Assembly (NCBI GenBank): GCA_039180415.1 | Contig: JBCDDH010000004.1 | Coordinates: forward strand, 12,846-76,845 | From: CAZIXN01 sp039180415 | GTDB taxonomy: Bacteria; Planctomycetota; Phycisphaerae; Phycisphaerales; Phycisphaeraceae | DNA length: 64,000 bases | Reading direction: 5' to 3' | Part shown: positions 16,286-24,492 of the stretch, piece by piece | Layout of the letters: each line of letters opens with the position of its first letter | Position numbering within the stretch: position 1 is the first letter of the stretch | The notes under the pieces: generated by a model | What the model saw: only the letters and a program-made list of their open reading frames with translations | Database searches by the model: none | What the model was told of the DNA's origin: nothing | Position numbers and translations under genes: made by a program

Positions 16286-17857
16286 TCAATCACCCCAACG
16301 CAGCGGCACCGGTTGACCCAGGTACGGCTGGATGACCCGCCACCACCGCGCCTTGTCGTTCCAACGCATGCGGTACCCGCCCCAAACGATCATGCCGTCC
16401 GCCAGCTCGCGGACCGTTTCGATCTGCAGCCGCCAGTAATCTTCTTCGAGGTTGTGCAAGGCTTTGGAGCCCGCCCACTGGTGGTACTGGAACCACATGA
16501 ACGGGTAGATCGGCTTGTCGTAACCGCCGACACGGCGCGTCTCGGCGATCGCCGCCGCGGCCATGGTTTGCCACTTGCCCGACTCCGACACGTCGTACGG
16601 CGTGTACATCCACGGGAAGTACGCGTCCACCGCTTCGGCGAGCGGCTTCCGAAAATCGTTGGCGATCTTCGTCTGCTCCCAGCGGGGGTGCGAGGGCGGC
16701 ATCTGCGCGACGTGCGGGTCCACCCACGTGGGCTTGCCGTAGAAGCCCAGCTTCAAGTCCGGGTTTTCCTCGCGGGTCCAACGCAGGATGCTGAGGAACT
16801 GATCCAACTCCTGCTGCGCCTGCACCGGATCGGACGGGTCCATGTGCCAGTGCTCGATGTCGAAGCACACGGTTGTCCCCGGCGGGATCGAACGCGCCAA
16901 CTCGCGGATGCGATCTTCGGGCGCGAAGGTGCGATCCTGGCCTTCCACCTGCCAGATGTGGGCGGTGTAGACGATGTGGATCCGCGGGAAGTCTTCGCGT
17001 TCCAGGATCGACGCGGGCGTTTCGCGGTACAGCGTGCCGTTCCAGGTGACGAACGGTTTCGACGGCACCGGGACGGCGTCGGCGGACGGTTCCTCGACGA
17101 TCGGCGCGGCCGGTTCGGTGTTCGCCGCGGCGGAGGGAGCTTCGGACGGGGCGGGGGCCGGCGTCGGAGCCGTGGCGGCACTCGGCGGCGCGGTCGGGCG
17201 CGACGGAGCGAAGCGCGAGCGCGTCGTGCCCGTCGGGACCGACGCGGGGCGGGCCCGCGAGGATCGGCCGACGGAGCGCTCGGCCCGGGGCGGATCGGCT
17301 GCGGCGTCCGCGGAGGCCAGGATCCGTCCGCCGCCCGCGTGCCATATCGGCGGCGTGGCCGAGGCGTCCGCCGAAGAGGCGCCCGCAGCGGGCCCCGGCG
17401 CAGCGGTTTGTTCCCCAGAGTTCGAGACGGCCGAAGACGGCGCTCCGGCCGAATCCTCGTTAGCCGTCGGCGGGCCGTCACCCACCACCACTTCCACCAC
17501 GTCCGCTCCGGAGCCCGCGTTGGCCACCCACCGCGGCGCCTCCGGCTCGGCTTGCTTTTCGGTTTCGGCTCGTGTGGCCGGCGTCACCGACAAAGCTGGA
17601 AGCGCGGCGCGAGCCGGCTCGTACGTCGCGGCTTCGGGCGCACCCCGCCGCGGACTTTGCGACGGCGAAGGCGCCGACACCGCGGACCACGAGGCGGATT
17701 GGTCCGGCGCGATCTGCCGGGCCGCGTACCACGACGCTCCCGCGACGCCGGACGCCGCCAACAGCGCCGCCACGCCCCCGACGGCAAAGCGACGACGCCA
17801 GGCCGACGGACCGGCCGATCGGATCGGAGAACGCGATGCGCGAGGCGTTGCGGACAT
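16286..17857 (-). CDS. Membrane-anchored protein with long disordered linker and TIM-barrel-like C-domain
   Basis: 523 residues. A basic N-terminus is followed by one membrane segment (about 25-47: FAVGGVAALLAASGVAGASW), then some 220 residues of Ala/Pro/Ser/Glu low-complexity linker. From about residue 265 an ordered domain begins (KPFVTWNGTLYRET). It contains FDIEHWHM, LKLGFYGKPTWVDP, DAYFPWMYTPYDV and a Trp-rich end, which look like strands of a (beta/alpha)8 glycosidase-like barrel with acidic residues at strand ends. I cannot name a family. It would sit outside the inner membrane. It converges with the sulfotransferase gene, so it may act on the same surface polymer; this is only a guess. 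GGAAG precedes the ATG. Confidence 0.75.
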   Translation of the reverse strand: MSATPRASRSPIRSAGPSAWRRRFAVGGVAALLAASGVAGASWYAARQIAPDQSASWSAVSAPSPSQSPRRGAPEAATYEPARAALPALSVTPATRAETEKQAEPEAPRWVANAGSGADVVEVVVGDGPPTANEDSAGAPSSAVSNSGEQTAAPGPAAGASSADASATPPIWHAGGGRILASADAAADPPRAERSVGRSSRARPASVPTGTTRSRFAPSRPTAPPSAATAPTPAPAPSEAPSAAANTEPAAPIVEEPSADAVPVPSKPFVTWNGTLYRETPASILEREDFPRIHIVYTAHIWQVEGQDRTFAPEDRIRELARSIPPGTTVCFDIEHWHMDPSDPVQAQQELDQFLSILRWTREENPDLKLGFYGKPTWVDPHVAQMPPSHPRWEQTKIANDFRKPLAEAVDAYFPWMYTPYDVSESGKWQTMAAAAIAETRRVGGYDKPIYPFMWFQYHQWAGSKALHNLEEDYWRLQIETVRELADGMIVWGGYRMRWNDKARWWRVIQPYLGQPVPLRWGD

Positions 17858-18083
17858 AACGGCTTCCAGGGCTGGGACACACAGGCGCGCCGTGCGGACA
17901 CGCGTCGGTGAAACTCACTCCGCCTTCGCCCGGTCGATACGCCCTGGATCGGCGGACCCATCGTGTTATCGGTTGCGCCGCGCCCACCCGCTCGCGGGCC
18001 ATCCGGAAAAAAATATCCTCCCGCGAAGCTCTGCCGATCGCAACGGCTGCGTAAACCCCCGCGTCGCCCGCCCCGCTACGCAC

Positions 18084-18089
18084 TAGCAT
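18084..18089 (+). promoter_or_regulatory. -10-like box (TAGCAT) of exoribonuclease gene
   Basis: TAGCAT, 7 bases before the ATG at 18097. It overlaps the alternative ATG at 18088, supporting 18097 as the start. Confidence 0.4.
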
Positions 18090-18096
18090 GCCCCGC

Positions 18097-19131
18097 ATGT
18101 CCACGCCCCCCCCTCGCTCCTACGTCAAACACTGGACCGCGGCCGAAATGGTGCAAGGCGTCTTCGCCGTCCAGAACTGCCAGATCGGCCAGACCAAGGA
18201 CGGCAAGCCGTACATCAAGTGCCTCGTCGGCGACAAGACCGGCAAAGCCCCCGGCCGAAAGTGGTCCACCACCGACCAGGAATTTTCTCGGCTGCCTACC
18301 GACGGCTTCGTGTATCTCGAAGGCCAGACCCAGCCGTACCAGGGCGAGATGCAGCTGATCATCCACCGCATCGAGCCGCACGAGCCGAGCGACCGCGAAC
18401 TGACCGACCTGCTGCCCGCGACCGAGCACGACATCGACGGCATGTTCCGCGACGTCATGGGGTTCCTCGATTCGCTGGACGACCCCGCCTGCCGCACGCT
18501 GGCCGACCGGTACCTCGAAGACGGCGAGCTCATGAACGCCTTCTGCCAAGCCCCCGCCGCCAGCAATTTGCACCACGCCTACCTCGGCGGGCTGCTCGAA
18601 CACACCCGTTCGCTGATGGCCGCGGCCGAGGCGCTGCTGCCCAACTACCCCGGGCTCAACCGCGACGTCGTCCTGCTGGGCCTGTTCCTCCACGACCTGG
18701 GCAAGTGCCAGGAGCTGACCTGGAAGACCGGCTTCGGGTATTCCGACGACGGCCAGCTCGTCGGGCACATCGCCCGCGGCGCGATCCTGCTCGAACAAAA
18801 AGCCAAGCTCTGCGAAGACGAAGAGCTCGGCGACGCCGCGCAAAAGATCCCCGACGCGCTGCTCCGCGTGTTGACCCACATCATCCTCAGCCACCACGGC
18901 CAGCCCGAGTTCGGGGCGCTCAAGCTGCCCGCCACGCCCGAGGCCATCTTCGTCTCCAACCTCGACAACCTCGACGCCAAGATGCAGATGGCGTTGGACG
19001 CCGCCGGCCGCGACGACCACGAACAAGCCGACGCCAAGAGCGCCGAACTCGGCGGCCACTTCACCGAGAAGCTCTGGGCGCTGGGGACGCGGCTGTATCG
19101 GCCCGACCCGACCACCGTGGCGGACCAATAG
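18097..19131 (+). CDS. YhaM-like 3'-5' exoribonuclease (OB-fold + HD domain)
   Basis: 344 residues. The N-terminal half has the OB-fold character of the YhaM/CBF1 family (VQGVFAVQNCQIGQTKDGKPY, residues 19-39, and GFVYLEGQTQPYQGEMQL). The HD phosphohydrolase domain follows, with His at 160 and 169 (LHHAYLGGLLEHT), the HD pair H199-D200 in LFLHDLGK, and later HIILSHHGQPE and NLDNLDAKMQ as metal ligands. The family degrades RNA (and in some cases DNA) from the 3' end in a metal-dependent way. It stands alone on the plus strand; its promoter lies in the 230-base gap shared with the divergent gene ending at 17857. Confidence 0.9.
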   Translation: MSTPPPRSYVKHWTAAEMVQGVFAVQNCQIGQTKDGKPYIKCLVGDKTGKAPGRKWSTTDQEFSRLPTDGFVYLEGQTQPYQGEMQLIIHRIEPHEPSDRELTDLLPATEHDIDGMFRDVMGFLDSLDDPACRTLADRYLEDGELMNAFCQAPAASNLHHAYLGGLLEHTRSLMAAAEALLPNYPGLNRDVVLLGLFLHDLGKCQELTWKTGFGYSDDGQLVGHIARGAILLEQKAKLCEDEELGDAAQKIPDALLRVLTHIILSHHGQPEFGALKLPATPEAIFVSNLDNLDAKMQMALDAAGRDDHEQADAKSAELGGHFTEKLWALGTRLYRPDPTTVADQ

Positions 19132-19214
19132 CCCCGCCTCCGAGCACACGAAGTCTGCCGGTTTACGGCGTCGAATCCTGTGGTTTCCGTGCCCGACGTG
19201 GTTAAATAGTTGAC

Positions 19215-20273
19215 ATGCCACGTTCCGCCTTGCCCCCGGCCGTCCTCGCCATCACAACGCTGCTCGCCCCGTGGTTCGGCAACGCCGCCGCCGAACCCGC
19301 ACTCGCCGAACCGCCGGGCATCGCACCGACCTTCTCGTTCAAACTCGCCGAAGCGGCCGTGCAACGTGTCGGCCCGCTCGACGCGCGAGCCCTGCTCGAC
19401 GACGAATTGTTCCTCGACACGCTACGGGGCGTCCTCCGAGACGACACGCTCGATCCGACCGAACAAGTCGACGCGTTCTACCTCCTGCACCGCAAGATCG
19501 GCCTGCACTTCTCGGGCTTCGCGGCGCTGCCGCCGGGCATGTCTTACGCCGACGTGTTCTGGGGCAAGGCCGACGTGATGAACGCGTACCGCGAAGCGCT
19601 CGCCGACCTGAACTTGTCCGGAAAACCCTTCGAGGTCGTCGCGCGCGAGAGCTACCGCGGCGGGCACTCTGTCCGGCTCGGCAGCGCCGTGCTGCTGGCC
19701 GCCCTGGTCGACCCGCCCGAAGGCCGGAAGCTGCTGGACATCCTCGGCACGAACCGGCTCCAGCGGGCGTCGGTGCCGCCGATCGCCGCGCATTACGTCG
19801 CGTGGAGCGCGTGCGTCGCGGGCCACGCAAAACACGCGGAGGCGCTGGCCGGGCTGGCCGCCGTGGTGCCACTCGAAGAGGTCCGCGAAGACTTCGTGTT
19901 GGCGGTGGGGTACCGCGATCCCGGACCCGAGTTGCTCGGCACGCTCGAAAGTTTTGCTATGCGATCCGCCCAAGCGGGCTTCGACCAAGCTATCGGCGCG
20001 ACGCTTACCGTGCTGCACCGCCACCTCCACGCCGACGCCTACCGCGGAGCCTGGCGGCGCGTCCGCGACGCGTCACCCGACGCCGCCTGGACCCGGGCCG
20101 TAGACGCGTTCCGCGACGGCCCGCCCCCCCGCGGCGCAATGAGCGAGCCGCCGCCCGAATCCGGAAGCGATGGATGGGTCTACAAGCTCTGGGACGGCTT
20201 CGAGGTCACTTCGGGCGAAGAGTCCGACACGCTCCGCTGGGGGGACGCGTTCTACGACACGACGCAGCCCTGA
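19215..20273 (+). CDS. Exported protein of unknown function
   Basis: 352 residues. Signal peptide at 1-27 (LPPAVLAITTLLAPWFGNAAA). The mature protein is helix-rich with no motif I recognise; it ends in an acidic segment (SDGWVYKLWDGF). An AT-rich TAAATA box lies 6 bases before the ATG, similar to other leaderless-type starts in this window but with a poorer match. Followed after 56 bases by a separate small operon. Confidence 0.7.
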   Translation: MPRSALPPAVLAITTLLAPWFGNAAAEPALAEPPGIAPTFSFKLAEAAVQRVGPLDARALLDDELFLDTLRGVLRDDTLDPTEQVDAFYLLHRKIGLHFSGFAALPPGMSYADVFWGKADVMNAYREALADLNLSGKPFEVVARESYRGGHSVRLGSAVLLAALVDPPEGRKLLDILGTNRLQRASVPPIAAHYVAWSACVAGHAKHAEALAGLAAVVPLEEVREDFVLAVGYRDPGPELLGTLESFAMRSAQAGFDQAIGATLTVLHRHLHADAYRGAWRRVRDASPDAAWTRAVDAFRDGPPPRGAMSEPPPESGSDGWVYKLWDGFEVTSGEESDTLRWGDAFYDTTQP

Positions 20274-20317
20274 CAACGCCGGGCGCTTCGCTCGCACGAA
20301 CGCAACCGGCGGGCTCG

Positions 20318-20323
20318 TAAACT
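20318..20323 (+). promoter_or_regulatory. -10-like box (TAAACT) of small envelope operon
   Basis: TAAACT, 6 bases before the GTG at 20330; predicted to give a leaderless transcript covering three overlapping genes. Confidence 0.45.
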
Positions 20324-20329
20324 GCAAGC

Positions 20330-21055
20330 GTGAGCGAGTCCCGCGAACATACCGGCCCGGCCGCCTCCGCTGATCCGACGACGCCCACCGGCTCCGGCCT
20401 GCCCTGGCTTTGGGGCCTGACGCTGTTGTTGGTCGTCGGGGGCAGCGCCATCGGCGGGTACGCCTGGCTCGAGCAGCGCGGCGGCCTCGATCCGCCGGCC
20501 GCCGCGAATCCCGAAGCCGACGACGTGTCCGCGTGGGCGCCGCCGACCGTCCAGCCCGACCGCGACTACTACGTCCACGTACGGCTCGCCGAGCTCCGCG
20601 CGACCCGGGCCGACGGCGACCCGTGGGACTGGTGGGACGAATCCGCCCCCGACGTGTACGTCCGCATGAAGTGGCAAGGCGTGCTGGTCTACGAGTCGCT
20701 GGTGCGCGACGACGACTTCGTCGCCCGTTGGGACCTGCTCGGCGCCGACGTCCGCGACGTGGTCACCGGCGTGGTCACGGGCACCGCCGCCGAGATGGAC
20801 CTCGAATCGCTCATCAACGCCCAACCCGTCCACGTACGCCCCGACACCGCGATCACGGTCGAGGTCTGGGAGAGTGACCGGCTCAACGACCAACTGGTCG
20901 CCACGATCCCGCTCGAACTGCCCCAAATGAACCAGGGCGTCACCCGACTGCGGTTCTCCGAAGACGAGCAGCCCGAGCTCGCCCGCCTCGAAGTCACGAT
21001 CATCGACTGCGCCACGCCGCTGCCCGAGCTGCTGGAGATGGTGGGGCAGCGGTGA
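20330..21055 (+). CDS. Single-pass membrane protein with C2-like extracytoplasmic domain
   Basis: 241 residues. GTG start fixed by a -10-like box 6 bases upstream. One membrane helix at about 24-45 (LPWLWGLTLLLVVGGSAIGGY), then a beta-rich domain: DYYVHVRLAELRATR, DPWDWWDESAPDVYVRMKW, TAITVEVWESDRLNDQLVA. The pattern of an acidic loop after the first strands, followed by 'VEVWESD', resembles C2 domains, so it could bind calcium or lipid outside the cell membrane. First gene of a three-gene operon with a PqiA-like protein; its stop overlaps the next start (GTGA). Confidence 0.7.
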   Translation: MSESREHTGPAASADPTTPTGSGLPWLWGLTLLLVVGGSAIGGYAWLEQRGGLDPPAAANPEADDVSAWAPPTVQPDRDYYVHVRLAELRATRADGDPWDWWDESAPDVYVRMKWQGVLVYESLVRDDDFVARWDLLGADVRDVVTGVVTGTAAEMDLESLINAQPVHVRPDTAITVEVWESDRLNDQLVATIPLELPQMNQGVTRLRFSEDEQPELARLEVTIIDCATPLPELLEMVGQR

Positions 21056-21288
21056 AGAAGGCCGTCTTAAAAACCTCGGCACTAACGGGGCTCGTTTTCT
21101 GGATGATGGGGCTCTGTTGTTTGATCACCAGCGTATTAGCCGTGATGCTCGCGGTCGGCGCGTACGACCTGGAAAGGACCGTGAGGTTTTGGGTTTACGT
21201 TGTATCCGCTGGCGGATTCGGATTGATCGGGCTGCCGCTTTGGATCGCAGGATCACGGATGACCCGTGAAAACCCATCGAGCAAGTGA
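21052..21288 (+). CDS. Small two-helix membrane protein
   Basis: 78 residues, GTG start overlapping the upstream stop. Two predicted membrane helices (about 9-36 and 46-66) with a short loop and a charged C-terminus (SRMTRENPSSK). No family recognised. Its position between the C2-like and PqiA-like genes suggests an envelope role. The next gene starts inside or just after its 3' end. Confidence 0.65.
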   Translation: MKKAVLKTSALTGLVFWMMGLCCLITSVLAVMLAVGAYDLERTVRFWVYVVSAGGFGLIGLPLWIAGSRMTRENPSSK

Positions 21289-21883
21289 CGTGAGTTTTAC
21301 GAGACGCGATGAAGTGCGATTCATCAAAGCGTTCATCCCGATGCTGCTTCTGCTGTCCGGCGTCGCCCTGGGCCTGGGCTGGGTCGGCCCATGCATGACG
21401 CTGGTCCCCGGATTCGGCGTGCTCGACGGCTGGGTCCGGCTGTTCGTGCCGGACGAATTCGTGGAGCCCAAGACCTATTCGATCCTTACCGGCATCGTCG
21501 CGCTGTGGGAGGAGAACCACCGCGGGATCGCCGCGTTGCTCGCGGGATTTTCTATCGCGTTCCCGGCGGTAAAACTCGCCGTGATGGGCTTCGGGCACGC
21601 GGCGATCGTGGCCGGCCGGCGGACGGGGGCGGCGTGGTGGCTCGCACACCAGACCGGGAAATTCTCGATGCTCGACGTGCTGGTCGTCGCCGTGCTCGTG
21701 GTCGCCGTCAAGGGCATGCCGGGCGATTCGGACGTGGTCGTGGGTTGGGGGCTGTGGAGCTTTGCCGCGTCGGTCGGGCTCTCGATGCTCGCGGCGATCG
21801 GCATCGCGTGGGTCGAACGCCGGCAGGTCTCACCGGCCAGCCCGCCGAGGACCATCGCCAACGAGCCGCGCGAAAACGAATGA
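21266..21883 (+). CDS. PqiA-like (paraquat-inducible protein A family) membrane protein
   Basis: 205 residues with four predicted helices. The family signature is visible in the second half: KLAVMGFGH, then LAHQTGKFSMLDVLVVAVLVVAVK, which matches the conserved 'GKWSMLDVFVVA' helix of PqiA. Proteobacterial PqiA has two such domains; this one has a single copy. PqiA proteins work with MCE-type lipid transporters, but no MCE gene is seen nearby. Two GTG starts are possible: 21266 (overlapping the previous gene by 23 bases) or 21290, immediately after its stop. Confidence 0.8.
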   Translation: MKTHRASDVSFTRRDEVRFIKAFIPMLLLLSGVALGLGWVGPCMTLVPGFGVLDGWVRLFVPDEFVEPKTYSILTGIVALWEENHRGIAALLAGFSIAFPAVKLAVMGFGHAAIVAGRRTGAAWWLAHQTGKFSMLDVLVVAVLVVAVKGMPGDSDVVVGWGLWSFAASVGLSMLAAIGIAWVERRQVSPASPPRTIANEPRENE

Positions 21884-21907
21884 ATCCTCGCCTCGGCTGA
21901 GCTGAGC

Positions 21908-21935
21908 TGATTCGCGAAAGCTCCAAGGCGAATCA
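21908..21935. terminator. Hairpin between convergent genes
   Basis: Perfect 8-bp inverted repeat (21908-21915 with 21928-21935) with a 12-base loop between the convergent PqiA-like and Coa1-like genes. It lacks a T-tract, so termination is uncertain. Confidence 0.3.
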
Positions 21936-22469
21936 CTGTGCTTCTTCCGCGAACCGCTCGGGCTTGTCGCCGTCGCGCAGCGTGACGACCTTCTCCCGTC
22001 CCGCGTGCGTCCGGATGCCGACATCCAGGAACGTCACTTCCCAGCCGTCCGCCTCTTCCGTCGACTCCCGCGCGAACACGCGCACCCCCGCGTCGCCCTT
22101 CTCGCCGTGCACACTGAACATCGCCTCGAAGGTGCCGGGCTCCGTCCCGCCGCCGCCCGTCGCGAAGAAGCTCGGCTCTAACATCGGTCCCATTTCCTCG
22201 GTCACCGGAACCGCACCGCGGACTAACGCCAGCGCCTCCGCGTACGCCGGGTGCGCCTTCACCCCGCCCTGCACCGTCAACCAGGTCGCCGTGAACGCCA
22301 CCACCCCGACCGAGAGCGGGATCGCCATCGTCGCCAGCAGCGCCCGCATCCGGTGCCGCACCCACCAGGGCCGACCCGGCGCGTTGGGATCGCCCGCCAC
22401 GAACGGGTCGGACTTGAACTGCAACGGCGGTTCGGGTTTCTGGCCGGGTTTGAGACGAGAGCGGGACAT
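21933..22469 (-). CDS. Coa1-like (cytochrome oxidase assembly factor family) membrane protein
   Basis: 178 residues from the ATG at 22469. One membrane helix (about 44-66, ALLATMAIPLSVGVVAFTATW), then a small extracytoplasmic domain: HPAYAEALALVRGAVPV, FEAMFSVHGEKGDAGVRVFA and WEVTFLDVGI. The order 'hydrophobic anchor - HPA.xEAL - SVxGxKGxA - W.v..L.V' matches the Coa1/Tim21-like domain found in many bacteria. In mitochondria Coa1 helps assemble cytochrome oxidase; in bacteria its role is not established. The start at 22469 is supported by TAAGAT 6 bases upstream. Confidence 0.75.
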   Translation of the reverse strand: MSRSRLKPGQKPEPPLQFKSDPFVAGDPNAPGRPWWVRHRMRALLATMAIPLSVGVVAFTATWLTVQGGVKAHPAYAEALALVRGAVPVTEEMGPMLEPSFFATGGGGTEPGTFEAMFSVHGEKGDAGVRVFARESTEEADGWEVTFLDVGIRTHAGREKVVTLRDGDKPERFAEEAQ

Positions 22470-22475
22470 GGGCAA

Positions 22476-22481
22476 ATCTTA
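22476..22481 (-). promoter_or_regulatory. -10-like box (TAAGAT) of Coa1-like gene
   Basis: Minus-strand TAAGAT, 6 bases before the ATG at 22469; it rejects the TTG at 22475 as a start. Confidence 0.45.
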
Positions 22482-22590
22482 AACCGCCGCTACACTGTTC
22501 GGCTCGCCGTTCCCGCCCGAAAGGCGACCGCCCCGCCGTCCACGACCCGACCTCGCCTTGCTCCCCGCGTCTCCGACGCGATTACCGATC

Positions 22591-24483
22591 ATGCACCTCC
22601 GCAACGTCGCCATTATTGCCCACGTCGACCACGGCAAGACCACCCTTGTCGACCAGCTGCTCTACCAGTCCGGCCAGTTCCGCGCGGCCGAGCTGGACAA
22701 GCTCGCCGGGGGGCAGCACAACCTGATCATGGACACCGGCGACCTCGAGCGCGAGCGCGGCATCACCATCACGGCCAAGAACTGTGCCGTGCGGTACCCG
22801 GCCGCGGACGGGCACGTGTACAAGATCAACCTCATCGACACGCCCGGCCACGCGGACTTCGGCGGCGAGGTCGAACGCGTGCTCAAGATGGCCGACGGCG
22901 TGCTCCTGCTCGTCGACGCCGCGGAAGGCCCGATGCCGCAGACCCGCTTCGTGCTCGGCAAGGCGCTCTCGCACGGCCTCAAGCCGGTGGTCGTCGTCAA
23001 CAAGGTCGACAAGCCCGACGCCCGGCCGGACTGGGTCGTCGACCAGGTGTTTGACCTGCTCGGCGCGCTCGAGGCCGACGACGACGCGCTCGACTTTCCC
23101 GTGATCTACGCCTCGGGCAAAAACGGTTGGGCCGTCGAAGAACTCGAAGACGACCGGACGAACCTCAAGCCGCTGTTCGAGGCGATCCTCGCGCAGGTGC
23201 CCGAACCCAAGCACACCGACGCCGAGGCGCCGCTGCAGATGCAGGTCACGTCGCTGAGCTTTTCGGATTACGTCGGCCGGATCGCGATCGGGCGGGTGCA
23301 CCGCGGCACGGTCACGCCCGGCATGCCCGTCGGGCTCGTCCAGCGCAAGGGCGGCGAATCCAAGCAGCGCGTCCTCAAAGTTGAAGGCTTCGACGGACTC
23401 GCTCGCACCGAGGTCGAGAAGTGCGAAGCCGGCGACCTCTGCGCCATCCTGGGCCTCGACCCCATCGACATCGGCGACACGATCTGCGCCCCGGACGCGG
23501 TCGAAGCGCTTCCGGGGGTGGCGATCGACGAGCCGACCGTGAGCATGACCTTCCGCGTGAACGACTCGCCGTTCGCCGGCCGCGAGGGCACGTTCGTCAC
23601 CAGCCGACAGGTCGGCGATCGGTTGCAAAAAGAACTGCAATCCAACGTCGCGCTCCGCGTCGAGCCCGGCGAATCGCCCGAGCAGTTCGAGGTGTCCGGG
23701 CGCGGCCTGATGCACCTGGGCGTGCTCGTCGAGACGATGCGCCGCGAAGGCTACGAGCTGCAGATCGGCATGCCGCGCGTGATCTACAAGAAGATCGACG
23801 GCAAGGTGCACGAGCCGATCGAGGAGCTCGTGGTCGAGTGCCCGACCGAGTGCCAAAGCGACGTGCTCTCGTTGGTCAGCAACCGCCGCGCCGAACTCTC
23901 GCACATGGACGAGCGGGGGAGCGGTGACTACGTCCACATGAGCTTCACGATCCCCGCGCGCGGGTTGATTGGGCTGCGAACGCGCATGCTCACCGCGACG
24001 CAGGGCCGGGCGATCGTGCACCACACCTTCGCGAGCTACGAGCCGATGCGCGGCGACATCCCCAAACGTCTCGCCGGCGTGATCATCTCGTCGGACACCG
24101 GGCAGGTCACGCCCTACGCCCTGCACGGCCTGTACGACCGCGGCTTCTTTTTCGTCGAGCCCGGCGAGCAGGTCTACGAGGGTCAGGTGATCGGCGAGCA
24201 CTGCAAGGACAACGACATCATCGCCAACCCGATCAAGGCCAAGCACGTCAGCGCGGTCCGCACCCGTGGCGGCAAGGACGACAACATGCAGATCCGCCCG
24301 GCCCGCAAGATGTCGCTCGAGCAGTGCCTCGAATACATCGGCCAGGACGAACTGGTCGAAGTGACGCCCGACAGCATCCGCATGCGCAAACGCATCTTGC
24401 AGGAGTCGATGCGCCGCCGCGAAGCCCGCAGCGCGAAGGCGAAGGCCGAGAACGAAAAGCAACAAACCGCCGCCAGCGCGTGA
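22591..24483 (+). CDS. typA: Ribosome-associated GTPase TypA/BipA
   Basis: 630 residues, normal family length. Translational GTPase motifs: G1 AHVDHGKTT (10-18), G2 region ERERGITITAKN, G3 DTPGH (83-87), G4 NKVD (137-140). EF-G-like domains III and V follow, and the BipA-specific C-terminal domain contains RARKMSLEQCLEYI-type sequence (here ARKMSLEQCLEYIGQDELVE). TypA binds the ribosome and assists 50S assembly and stress adaptation. The ATG at 22591 starts directly at the G domain. The C-terminal tail is Lys/Ala-rich. The next gene starts 9 bases after its stop, so they are probably co-transcribed. Confidence 0.97.
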   Translation: MHLRNVAIIAHVDHGKTTLVDQLLYQSGQFRAAELDKLAGGQHNLIMDTGDLERERGITITAKNCAVRYPAADGHVYKINLIDTPGHADFGGEVERVLKMADGVLLLVDAAEGPMPQTRFVLGKALSHGLKPVVVVNKVDKPDARPDWVVDQVFDLLGALEADDDALDFPVIYASGKNGWAVEELEDDRTNLKPLFEAILAQVPEPKHTDAEAPLQMQVTSLSFSDYVGRIAIGRVHRGTVTPGMPVGLVQRKGGESKQRVLKVEGFDGLARTEVEKCEAGDLCAILGLDPIDIGDTICAPDAVEALPGVAIDEPTVSMTFRVNDSPFAGREGTFVTSRQVGDRLQKELQSNVALRVEPGESPEQFEVSGRGLMHLGVLVETMRREGYELQIGMPRVIYKKIDGKVHEPIEELVVECPTECQSDVLSLVSNRRAELSHMDERGSGDYVHMSFTIPARGLIGLRTRMLTATQGRAIVHHTFASYEPMRGDIPKRLAGVIISSDTGQVTPYALHGLYDRGFFFVEPGEQVYEGQVIGEHCKDNDIIANPIKAKHVSAVRTRGGKDDNMQIRPARKMSLEQCLEYIGQDELVEVTPDSIRMRKRILQESMRRREARSAKAKAENEKQQTAASA

Positions 24484-24492
24484 GCCCGAACC

